NCBI GenBank assembly: GCA_963772335.1
Contig: CAVYXF010000005.1
Coordinates: 620,001-684,000 of the forward strand
Direction of reading: 5' to 3'
Source of the DNA: CAVYXF01 sp963772335
GTDB lineage: Bacteria > Pseudomonadota > Alphaproteobacteria > Rhizobiales > Rhodomicrobiaceae
Length of the DNA: 64,000 nt
Positions within the stretch are counted from its first letter, which is position 1, and every line of letters starts with the position of its first letter. Positions 42,361 through 49,737 of this stretch are shown one piece after another. The notes beneath the pieces are model-generated. The model searched no databases, was not told where the DNA came from, and saw only the letters and a program-made list of their open reading frames with translations. The position numbers and the translations under genes are program-made.

Positions 42361-44058
42361 ATGCTTCCTGTTTCCGCGGATGTCTGTTTATCCGCGCTAT
42401 TCATCGACTTCGACAATATTTATTTGTCCTTAAAAGCGCGAGACGAAGAAGCAGCGTCCCGGTTCTCGCGAAATCCTTCATTCTGGCTGGGTCAGGTGGT
42501 GGCCGGCACCCTGATACGCTCGGAGCAGTTCCCCCCCGGCATTCGCCGGCGCATCAGCGTGGGGCGCTGTTACGGCAACCCCATCCCGCGCCGAACCGGA
42601 CGCGACGGCGTCGGCGACCCGAGCTCCTTCGCCTTCGTCCGGCACAATTTCATGCGCGCCGGCCTGGAAGTGGTGGACTGCCCGCATCTCACCTCACAAT
42701 TCAAGAACAGCTCCGACATCCGCATTGCCTGCGATGTCCGCGACTATCTGGACCACAAGACCCACTTCGACGAGTTCATCATCCTTTCTGGCGACGCCGA
42801 TTTCACTCCGGTACTCCTCAGCCTGCGATCGCACAACCGCCAGACGGTGATCTACGCCAATGAATACACCTCGCCCTATTATAAGGCCTTCGCCGACGGC
42901 CGGGTCGAAGAGGACGACCTCATCCGGTGTCTGAGGCAGGGCGAGCCGGCGCTGCCGGACGGTAGCCAATATATACCCGCCCTCGAACAGGCCACCCGCG
43001 GCGGCGCCCCCGCTCTGCCATCGCGCCCGCAGGCTGCGGCTGCAGCTTTGACTGACGCCAGCCGCAAGCGGCGCGGCGTGGGATCAGCCGATGCGGCGAT
43101 CCAATCGCTGATCGATGACTTCAAGGCGATCGGCTCGGAAATCCTCGAGCTGGTGCTGGATGTCGTCGAGAATTCGGAAAAGCCGGTGCCGCTTGCTTAT
43201 CTTGCGGACCGGGCGCAGAAGACGCTAGGCCATGCCAAGACCATTGGGACCAACTGGGCCGGCTCCGGCGGGTTCCTCAACTTCCTGACGCAGAATCTCC
43301 CAGAGGAACTGCGGCTCTCCGAAAAACCTCCGCACTTCGTGTACAATCCGGCCAAGCATCGCCTGCGCGAGGAAATTCGGCCGGCCGAGACTCCGTCGGC
43401 GCAGCCGCAGGCTGCCGCGGCAAGCGTACCGGCGCCGCTCCGTCCAAAGGAGCAGGGCAATACCGGCCGGTTGGCTGAGCTGCAGCGCTCGATCACCCGC
43501 ATCTATGAGGCCTGCCAGGCCCCGCCGTTGCCACCGAGCGAATATCAGGTGCTGTTTGCCCTGATCGCGGCAGAAGTTCGCGAGAATGGCTTCACGCCGG
43601 AGCAGACCGCTGCGGCTGTGGTCACGCGTGCGTCCGAGGCGGGGCTGAAGCTGTCGGCCAAGGACGTGAGCTTTGTTATCCAGGCGATCGATGATATCGA
43701 TCCCTGGCTCGAGCATACGCGTTCGCCCTCTGCGGTCGCGCGGGCCTATCGCGACTATGTGCTGGCCCGTTGCAGCCAGGCCGGCGTTAAGCTCAGTGAC
43801 GACGAATGCCAGCTGGTGCAGGTGTGGTTCGGCGCGAGCCAGTGGGGCAGCGGTACCTCTCAGGCCGGCGAGCAGCGCGATTCACCCAGCGAGCTGCCGC
43901 GCCGCTTCCCCGCGGAAACCGGACTGCCGGCTCCCAGCCAGGCGAGCCTTCCACCTTTGCCGGAATTCAATATTCCCGAAGAGGAGGAGGAGCGCGAGCC
44001 TGCGCCGCAACCGGCCAAAACCAGCCCGCTACGCTATAGCTTCCTCAAGCATGGCTAG
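42361..44058 (+). CDS. NYN-domain putative ribonuclease with OST-HTH/LOTUS domain
   Basis: A 565-residue cytosolic protein. The N-terminal NYN (PIN-like) domain has ALFIDFDNIYLSL (Asp16, Asp18), NSSDIRIACDVRDYL (Asp119) and ILSGDADFTPVL (Asp145, Asp147), the acidic residues expected for a metal-dependent nuclease. Around residues 255-335 a LOTUS-like domain follows (LVLDVVENSEKPVPLAYLAD to PHFVYNP), an RNA-binding winged helix. The remainder is a Pro-rich linker and an additional helical segment. Such architectures are linked to RNA processing, but the target is unknown. It overlaps the convergent EamA gene by 14 bases. Confidence 0.84.
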   Translation: MLPVSADVCLSALFIDFDNIYLSLKARDEEAASRFSRNPSFWLGQVVAGTLIRSEQFPPGIRRRISVGRCYGNPIPRRTGRDGVGDPSSFAFVRHNFMRAGLEVVDCPHLTSQFKNSSDIRIACDVRDYLDHKTHFDEFIILSGDADFTPVLLSLRSHNRQTVIYANEYTSPYYKAFADGRVEEDDLIRCLRQGEPALPDGSQYIPALEQATRGGAPALPSRPQAAAAALTDASRKRRGVGSADAAIQSLIDDFKAIGSEILELVLDVVENSEKPVPLAYLADRAQKTLGHAKTIGTNWAGSGGFLNFLTQNLPEELRLSEKPPHFVYNPAKHRLREEIRPAETPSAQPQAAAASVPAPLRPKEQGNTGRLAELQRSITRIYEACQAPPLPPSEYQVLFALIAAEVRENGFTPEQTAAAVVTRASEAGLKLSAKDVSFVIQAIDDIDPWLEHTRSPSAVARAYRDYVLARCSQAGVKLSDDECQLVQVWFGASQWGSGTSQAGEQRDSPSELPRRFPAETGLPAPSQASLPPLPEFNIPEEEEEREPAPQPAKTSPLRYSFLKHG

Positions 44059-44965
44059 GGGCGGCTGGAGCTGACTCGCTACGGCGAGGCGCGCGCAACA
44101 GATCCTTTGCGGCGAGCAGCGCGCCGGCGGTAATCGCCGAAGCTGCTAGCCAGAGCATCGGCGTGGCTTCGGCAAGTCCGAAGGCCATCAGCATCGCCGA
44201 GGAGAGGAGCGGTGCAAAATACGCCGCTGCCCCGAGCACGCGAAGGTCGCCGTGCTTGCAGCCATAGTCCCAGACATAGAAAGCAAGCCCGACCGGGCCA
44301 AGCCCCAGCAGCACGACGGCAATCCATTCCGTTGTGCCGAGCGGCCATACGGTTTGCTCTGTGAGGGCGTGTGCCACGCCCGCCCCTATGGCTGTCGCTG
44401 CGCAGTAGATGGTGACGGCGCTACTCGGCACGGCTCTAAACAGGCGCGACAGCACCGAATAGCATGACCAGGTCAGCGCGGCGGCAAGAGCTGCCGCGTA
44501 GCCGAGCGCCGCGCCGGAGAAGCTGGCCTCGTCCAGCCGTCCCTGCGTGATTGCCAGCACCGCGCCGGCCAGGGCCAGCAGCGCACCCAGAACATGGTTC
44601 CAGCGCAACCGGTTCTGATCGCCCGGCAGCAGCGCCGAGAAAAGCACGATGAACAGCGGCCAGAGATAGTTGATCAGATTGGCCTGCAAGGGCGGCGCGC
44701 TGCCTAGACTGAGAAAATAGAAGAAGTGGAAGCCGAGCAGGCCCCCCACCCCGACGAGCGCCGCCGGCCAGGTGAGCTGGCCGAGCTCGCGTCGCGCTAG
44801 CGGAGCAGCGATCAGATAAAGAACGCCGATCATCGCCCCGATGGCGAAGCTCATCGCCTCCAGCTGGAGGGGCGGTATGACTTTGGCCATCACAGTGAGC
44901 GTGGCGAGTGAGGACCACAGCAGCACGGCGATCAGCCCCACTCCCGTCGCGGCGCGCGCATTCAT
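44045..44965 (-). CDS. EamA/DMT family exporter, YddG-like
   Basis: A 306-residue inner-membrane protein of the drug/metabolite transporter superfamily with about ten helices in two EamA repeats (AAALTWSCYSVLSRLFRAV is in the second). It most resembles the YddG aromatic amino-acid exporter group: the ISVLLWSS-like start AVLLWSSLATLTV, FHFFYFLSLGSAPPLQANLI and NYLWPLFIVLFSALL are characteristic. The ATG at 44965 follows a TTG two codons upstream. Monocistronic; the true substrate is uncertain. Confidence 0.86.
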   Translation of the reverse strand: MNARAATGVGLIAVLLWSSLATLTVMAKVIPPLQLEAMSFAIGAMIGVLYLIAAPLARRELGQLTWPAALVGVGGLLGFHFFYFLSLGSAPPLQANLINYLWPLFIVLFSALLPGDQNRLRWNHVLGALLALAGAVLAITQGRLDEASFSGAALGYAAALAAALTWSCYSVLSRLFRAVPSSAVTIYCAATAIGAGVAHALTEQTVWPLGTTEWIAVVLLGLGPVGLAFYVWDYGCKHGDLRVLGAAAYFAPLLSSAMLMAFGLAEATPMLWLAASAITAGALLAAKDLLRAPRRSESAPAAPSHA

Positions 44966-45106
44966 GGACAATTCCTATTGGCCGGCAAGAAGGAAACCTT
45001 GCCGGTCCCTGCCATAGCCAAGGCCAGGGCTCCTGCCAAGCGCCAGTTTTCAGCTATGCGGGATCACAGCAGGCGTTCTGCTTTCCACTCAAGCTGATCA
45101 TGCTGC

Positions 45107-47075
45107 TCAAGCCGAAGAGGCGCTCCGCATTGTCTCGCCCTCGCTCTCTTCGCCGGCGGTAATGTCCTGGCGCGCCGCCGCCGTAATCGCGTCGACGGTC
45201 TCCTGCAGCGATCCCTTCACAAAGCGGACGCGGCCCGCATCGACGAGAACCTCGTCCTCGTCGAGATTTTCTGTCTCGCCCATCAGGCTGATGACGATCT
45301 GCGCGGCGGGCGCCTTGCGGCTTAGGCGGCGCAAGGTGTAGCGGATCTGGGCGGCGCTCACGTCCTCGAGATAGCAAACGCAGATGAGCAGCGTTCCCTT
45401 CATATCCAGCGCAAAAATCTGCGACACAGCGAGCGCCCCGGCCTTCTCTACCCGCACGCCGAATTCCACGCCGGCCGATCAGCTGGGCCGTGATCATCGC
45501 CAGCGCTTCGTCCAGCTCGCCCGCCCCCGGTACACAGACCACGGCCCCCTCCGCGCTCCAGCGCTCCGGCAGATCATCGATCTTCTCATTTGCCGCCGTT
45601 TCCGCCTTGGTGAGCTGCGCGAGTGGCTTTTCATCGTCCTTGCTGTTCGAGTGCACAGGCGGACGGTCGATATGGTCGTGCAGATCGTCGAGCACTTCCT
45701 CCACGGCGTGACGGATATTCTCGCGCCCCTCCTGATCGAGCATGCCGCGCGCGGCATCGAGCTGAGCGAGCTGCAGGCCGCCGACGAGAATGTCCTGATA
45801 GTAGGCCATCAGTGGCTCGGCCTTGAGATAGCTGTGTGCAGCCTCCGTGACTTCGATCGGATCGCGTGCAAGCATCCGCTGATAGGCCAGCTCCTGCGGG
45901 TTGAGCGGCGGCCGGTCGCCAAACAGCACGTCCAGGAATTTCAGGCTTTCGATATGCCTGCCAAGCACGGCAAGGCCCATGGTGATCGGCGTGGCCAGAA
46001 CCAGTCCTATCGGGCCCCAAAGCCAGGTCCAGAATGTGGCTGAGGCGATCACCGCAACTGGCGACAGACCTGTGCTGTGGCCCTGAACCAGCGGCTCGAT
46101 CACTTGCCCGACAAGCAGCTCGACGACTAGGAACAGCGCGCCCGCCCAGATCACCATGTTCCAATCCGGGCCTACGGCAGCAGCGAGGAGCAAGGGAAAG
46201 ATCGCGGAAATCCAGGTGCCGATATAGGGCATGAAGCGCAGGATCACCACCATGATGCCCCACAGCGCCGCGCTCGGCACGCCGATAACCCACCAGCCCA
46301 ACCCAACCACAAGTCCGAATCCGGAATTGAGCATGAGCTGCCTGAGAAACAGCCGGCTAAGCCTTTGGCCGGCGTCGTTCAGCGCCTTGGTGGTCCGCTG
46401 CAGATCTCTGGACCCTGCAAGGCGAACTAGCCGGTTGCGCAGGTCCTGCCGCTGCCAAAGGATGAAGATCACGAAGACCAGCACAAGTCCCATGGTCGCG
46501 AGCGGTTGAATGAGTGGCCGGATCAGCGAGATAATGGTCGCGAGCGGTCCAGGATTTGGCTCGCGGATTTCGACGGGGACAGGCCTGGGCGGCGTCTGGC
46601 CACTGGTCAGGGACCCGCCGCCTTGGGCATTGGGACGTTTGAGCTCGTCATTCAAATTCTGCAGGACTTCCGATGCACGCTCCAGCGTACCCGTCGTGCC
46701 GGCAGCAATACGCAGGCTCTGAATTTTCTCGCGCAATGTCGATTGATAGCGTGGGAGGTCGCTCGCCAGTTGATTGACTTGCGAGACCATCACGCTGCCG
46801 AGAATGAAGATGACCCCAAACGCGAAGATCACTACCGAGATCACGGCGAGGCCGCGTGGCACGTACCAGCGCTGCAGTCTGCGCACGAGCGGCGCCAGCA
46901 TGAAGCTGAGCAGCACCGCCAGCGCAAATGGCATCAAGATATCGCGCGCCAGATAGAGCGAGGCGACCATGACAAACGCGAAAATGGCCGTATTGGTCAG
47001 CTGGCCGGAGACGGCATAGCTGCCTGGCCTCACGCTGCGCGGCGTAAGATTGTTCGACGAACTCGGTAATGCCAT
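45107..47075 (-). CDS. AI-2E/PerM family transporter with C-terminal domain, apparent frameshift
   Basis: Membrane protein of the AI-2E transporter (PerM/YdiK) family, about 655 residues. Hydrophobic helices include ILMPFALAVLLSFMLAPLV and AVISVVIFAFGVIFILGSVM; the family core is LMLNSGFGLVVGLGWWVIG and GLSPVAVIASATFWTWLWGP. A soluble C-terminal domain follows (EGAVVCVPGAGELDEALAMI). At about 45470 one extra base moves the rest of it, VRVEKAGALAVSQIFALDMK to GETMRSASSA, into the next frame. This longer C-terminal domain recalls family members in Rhizobiales. An indel error is likely. Confidence 0.82.
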
Positions 47076-47202
47076 CTCGCTCCCCACAACACGCAGCGGC
47101 GCTGGGCTTTGCCGCGGCGCCGTGCCTGCCCCCAATCCCCTACCCTCACGATAGTTTATCGCGCCATCCCGGCGACTATTTGTTGATCACCAGACACAAT
47201 AA

Positions 47203-47225
47203 CCCCCCGGCGAGGTGCCGAGGGG
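47203..47225 (-). terminator. Rho-independent terminator of the CsbD gene
   Basis: CCCCTCGGC and GCCGGGGGG (minus strand) form a GC-rich stem with a five-base loop, followed by TTATTG, 17 bases after the CsbD stop. The opposite strand also ends in a T-rich stretch. Confidence 0.65.
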
Positions 47226-47241
47226 CTATTTTTACGCTTAC

Positions 47242-47415
47242 TCACTTACCGCGAAGGGTATCTTTGATTCCGCCGACAGCGTTGTCGACTTTGCCCTTCA
47301 TCTTGTCCGCTTTGCCTTCGCCTTCGAGCTTGGCGTCGCCGGTGACTTTACCGGCGGTTTCCTTCACCTTGCCCTTGGCCTGCTCGGCCGAACCTTTGAT
47401 GCGATCCTTATCCAT
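47242..47415 (-). CDS. CsbD-family stress protein
   Basis: A 57-residue Lys/Gly-rich protein of the CsbD family, small general-stress proteins. The sequence MDKDRIKGSAEQAKGKVKE, then KVTGDAKLEGEGKADKMKGK and VDNAVGGIKDTLRGK is typical. AAAGGAGAA lies 7 bases upstream of the ATG, and a terminator follows. Bases 47416-47654 upstream hold no gene I can support. Confidence 0.9.
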   Translation of the reverse strand: MDKDRIKGSAEQAKGKVKETAGKVTGDAKLEGEGKADKMKGKVDNAVGGIKDTLRGK

Positions 47416-47654
47416 GGGATAATTCTCCTTTCAGGTCCGATGTAAACGCAGCAGACTGAAAAGAGTTCACTAGAGCGCACGGCATAAAGCTTTCTCGCTT
47501 TGCGTGCAACGAAGGGCGGACAAATCCCTTGAAAGGAGGGCGCGCAGCTTTCGTCGCTGCCAAGGTTGCCGCCAGACTTTGACTATCAGTGTCGGCGCAG
47601 CAAACCCGCATCTCTCGCTAGTGGGCGCGCCGACCCGCCGTTCGGCATGTTTGA

Positions 47655-47876
47655 TCAATCTTTTGCCGCCCGTGCGAGTTTGCCGGCCGCAATGCCGATC
47701 TGTTCCGGCCGCGTAAATCGGCTTCCGTCCAGGAGTTCAAAGCCTGGATGTGCTGCGTGGAAGCGGAAGCGATGCCCTTCGCGCACCGCAAGCCCCACGA
47801 TTTTTTCCTCGACTTTGACGATAAGCGATGAGCTGGGATCCCCCTCTCCGCTTCGCTTCCGCATAGGATTGGACAT
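47655..47876 (-). CDS. Conserved small hypothetical protein
   Basis: A 73-residue protein: KVEEKIVGLAVREGHRFRFH, then AAHPGFELLDGSRFTRPEQI. Short proteins of this form, with a glycine-valine start, RFHAA and a C-terminal Phe-Arg-Pro patch, are common in Rhizobiales but uncharacterised. GGAAGAGAA precedes the ATG at 47876. Bases 47877-48188 upstream have no supported gene and should contain the promoter of the split tRNA. Confidence 0.6.
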   Translation of the reverse strand: MSNPMRKRSGEGDPSSSLIVKVEEKIVGLAVREGHRFRFHAAHPGFELLDGSRFTRPEQIGIAAGKLARAAKD

Positions 47877-48188
47877 GAAATTCTCTTCCAATTTGAGTAG
47901 CCGCGAACGTCCTACGCCGGCAATGCGTCGAGATCTGGACCAAGGAGTTGCATAATTTACGCAACAAAACCAAAGCGTGCATAACACAGGGTGTTCACAC
48001 GTGGCGGGCAGGTCCATAAGGCGGGCGACGTTTCCATTTTGGGCTGGCGTGGCGCGCTTGCGCCGCGCGCGTTCTATCGCGTGTCATGGGGGTTGCGGGA
48101 AGACGCTAAATCCAATTATAACGGCGGCTATTCTGCGGATTCCTCTGCGCGGGTGTTTCTCCCGACGCAGTGCGATGTTTTCTGCGCC

Positions 48189-48227
48189 GGAGCGGTGGCC
48201 GAGAGGCTGAAGGCGGCGGTTTGCTAA
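48189..48227 (+). pseudogene. tRNA-Ser(GCU) 5' half, interrupted gene
   Basis: These 39 bases contain the acceptor strand GGAGCGG, the D arm GGCCGAGAGGCTGAAGGC and the anticodon loop TTGCTAA with anticodon GCT at 48223-48225. The sequence leaves the tRNA after loop position 38. The missing half is at 49418-49477, whose CCGCTCC is the exact complement of GGAGCGG. Joined, they make a 93-base tRNA-Ser(GCU) including CCA. Confidence 0.88.
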
Positions 48228-48291
48228 CCTGTGAATATGTTGAGGTAAATCAGAGACTTGGATGTTGTTAGGCTCTAATTAGGCACTAAGA

Positions 48292-48384
48292 GGACAGGTG
48301 GCCGAGTGGCTGAAGGCGATGGTTTGCTAAACCATTTTACGTTGTAAAGGCGTAACGCGGGTTCGAATCCCGCCCTGTCCGCCA
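48292..48384 (+). tRNA. tRNA-Ser(GCU), complete, carried by the element
   Basis: 93 bases with acceptor stem GGACAGG/CCTGTCC, D arm GGCCGAGTGGCTGAAGGC, anticodon stem ATGGT/ACCAT around TTGCTAA (anticodon GCT), a long variable arm as in all tRNA-Ser, T arm CGGGTTCGAATCCCG and encoded CCA. It differs from the split host tRNA in acceptor stem, variable arm and T stem. Confidence 0.95.
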
Positions 48385-48402
48385 GAACTTTTGAGGGCAT
48401 CA

Positions 48403-48822
48403 GTGCAATATTTGGACGACGTAGTTGAACCGACCATCAGAGACTTCGAGAACAACCCAACATCCGTGCGGCACGCTTTTCTAGCGTGTGTGGCTACCTT
48501 TCATGCCGTGGACTACTTTGCGCGAGCTGCGGGGCAGTCTGCTGCCCACCTACGGCAGACTTTCAAAAATGAGAGTGCGGACTTTGCCCTCATTGATGAC
48601 GTAGCGCACGCCTTCAAGCATGTGTCGGTAGGAAAGCGCGACGAGGCGCGACTTACAGTGAGTGAGGTGATTTCACGGCCACGAGCTAAATGGGGGGAGG
48701 CGGTGTGGGGATTATCGCGCTGGGGGGATGCTGATGGCGGTGTGACGCTCGATAACGCGCGGGGTGCGGATGTGCTTTTGACGCTGCGGCGTGTTATGGA
48801 GTTTTTGCGGTCGAAGGAATGA
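48403..48822 (+). CDS. Uncharacterised protein of the tRNA-inserted element
   Basis: A 139-residue protein beginning QYLDDVVEPTIRDFENNPTS after a GTG start; GAGGG stands six bases upstream of that GTG, better than the TTG four codons earlier. It contains RHAFLACVATFHAVDYFARA and DDVAHAFKHVSVGK, suggesting an all-helical fold. I do not recognise a function. It begins just after the internal tRNA and its last 29 bases overlap the convergent YopX remnant. Confidence 0.65.
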   Translation: MQYLDDVVEPTIRDFENNPTSVRHAFLACVATFHAVDYFARAAGQSAAHLRQTFKNESADFALIDDVAHAFKHVSVGKRDEARLTVSEVISRPRAKWGEAVWGLSRWGDADGGVTLDNARGADVLLTLRRVMEFLRSKE

Positions 48823-49232
48823 GTTCAGGGTTCTCATAGATGTTGCCGATGACTTCGATGTCCGAATAGTGGCCAATTCCCAGCCGATTCTACTTCCGTC
48901 ATCTTTGTCACCGAACTCTATCCAGGGAATTTGAATGCAAAAGCATGCCGAACTCCCGACATATATAACCTCGCCTTTCGTACCTCGAAGCATGCGGCCA
49001 ATTCCAAGCCGCTCTCCGCAGGTCACAATATCGCCCTCATAATCTCCTTGCCGTTTTTGTCTTTTCGGCCGGTGTATTGCATTAGGGGCACGCGCTCGGA
49101 ATCATACTTCGTGGTAATGGCACTCGCGGCGTCGTTCGGGTCAATGTATGCATAGAAGTTGCCGATGCTTCCTGCGATCACCGAATACTCCATTCGATCA
49201 CCTATCCACGCGCTGAACTCGATTTCTCTCAT
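48794..49232 (-). pseudogene. YopX-family phage protein, two apparent frameshifts
   Basis: The N-terminus MREIEFSAWIGDRM and LMQYTGRKDKNGKEI are hallmarks of YopX, a small protein of Gram-positive and Gram-negative phages. A missing T at 49041-49042 breaks the expected KEIYEGDIV; the next frame continues GDIVTCGERLGIGRML and EVIYVGSSACFCIQ. A second indel near 48878-48885 precedes the family C-terminus DIEVIGNIYENPEL. Restoring both bases gives 146 residues, the normal YopX size, so recent decay or read errors are both possible. It shows that the element is phage-derived. Confidence 0.8.
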
Positions 49233-49240
49233 AGGCTGCG

Positions 49241-49284
49241 TGGTATCACTATACCACATAATTTGGTGAAATTTTGCACCAAAT
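49241..49284. promoter_or_regulatory. Two inverted repeats upstream of the YopX remnant
   Basis: TGGTAT-cact-ATACCA (49241-49256) and ATTTGGTG-N8-CACCAAAT (49261-49284) lie directly upstream of the YopX start and could be repressor operators of the element. Confidence 0.4.
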
Positions 49285-49417
49285 AGGCACCACTCTAGGC
49301 TCGCTGTCGAGTTACCATAAATATCCTTTAAGTCGTTGGAATATATACAGGCGGCAACAGTTCAAATAACCATTGCCGAATCGTAAGTCATTGAAATTGC
49401 TTGATTTCGCTTCTTGG

Positions 49418-49477
49418 TGCTAAACCGTTATACGGTTGAAAAGCCGTATCGGGGGTTCGAATCCCCCCGCTCCGCCA
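49418..49477 (+). pseudogene. tRNA-Ser(GCU) 3' half, interrupted gene
   Basis: TGCTAA followed by the 3' anticodon strand ACCGT, a long variable arm (TACGGTTGAAAAGCCGTA), T arm GGGGGTTCGAATCCCCC, the 3' acceptor strand CCGCTCC, discriminator G and CCA. The acceptor strand complements the 5' half at 48189-48195 exactly. Confidence 0.88.
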
Positions 49478-49521
49478 TCCAACTTTTTTCATCATTAGCA
49501 ACGTTGGGGTTGGACGAATGG

Positions 49522-49653
49522 TTGGCTAACATCCATGGGCATGTTAGCCAAATTGGAACGTGCTTTTCCAATTCCGTGCTGCCGTCCTGCGCCGTTTGCA
49601 GGGCCACGATGGCGCAGGGCGCCGTAAGATCGATCAAGTTGACCTTACGGCGC
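49522..49653. terminator. Two strong hairpins between the tRNA remnant and the sugar dehydrogenase gene
   Basis: TTGGCTAACAT (49522-49532) pairs with ATGTTAGCCAA (49541-49551) around 8 bases; GCGCCGTAAG (49619-49628) pairs with CTTACGGCGC (49644-49653) around 15 bases. The first may end tRNA transcription and the second that of the minus-strand operon. Neither has a clear T tract. No gene is seen in 49478-49737. Confidence 0.45.
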
Positions 49654-49737
49654 ATCTTAAGCGGTTTCGACGCCTACCCGCCATCGCACCTGCGGACATC
49701 TCCACACGGTGAGGGTCGCAAAAGTGCTGATCTTCGA

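Larger units (their letters stand above)
48228..49423. mobile_element. About 1.2-kb element inserted in the tRNA-Ser(GCU) anticodon loop
   Basis: The 1196 bases between the two halves of a tRNA-Ser gene are bounded by TGCTAA at both junctions (48222-48227 and 49418-49423), which fits site-specific integration at an anticodon-loop core. Contents are a complete tRNA-Ser(GCU), an uncharacterised small gene and a broken YopX gene, and the right part is AT-rich. No integrase or transposase is present, so it is a relic or a non-autonomous satellite. The internal tRNA could replace the function of the disrupted host gene. Confidence 0.75.

Noticed and set aside
47977..48227. Small plus-strand open frames upstream of the split tRNA
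   Set aside because: They run into the tRNA 5' half and show no recognisable protein.
48228..49423. Group I or group II intron in the tRNA anticodon loop
   Set aside because: The insert contains a whole tRNA and protein genes on both strands and I see no intron core or domain V-like structure.
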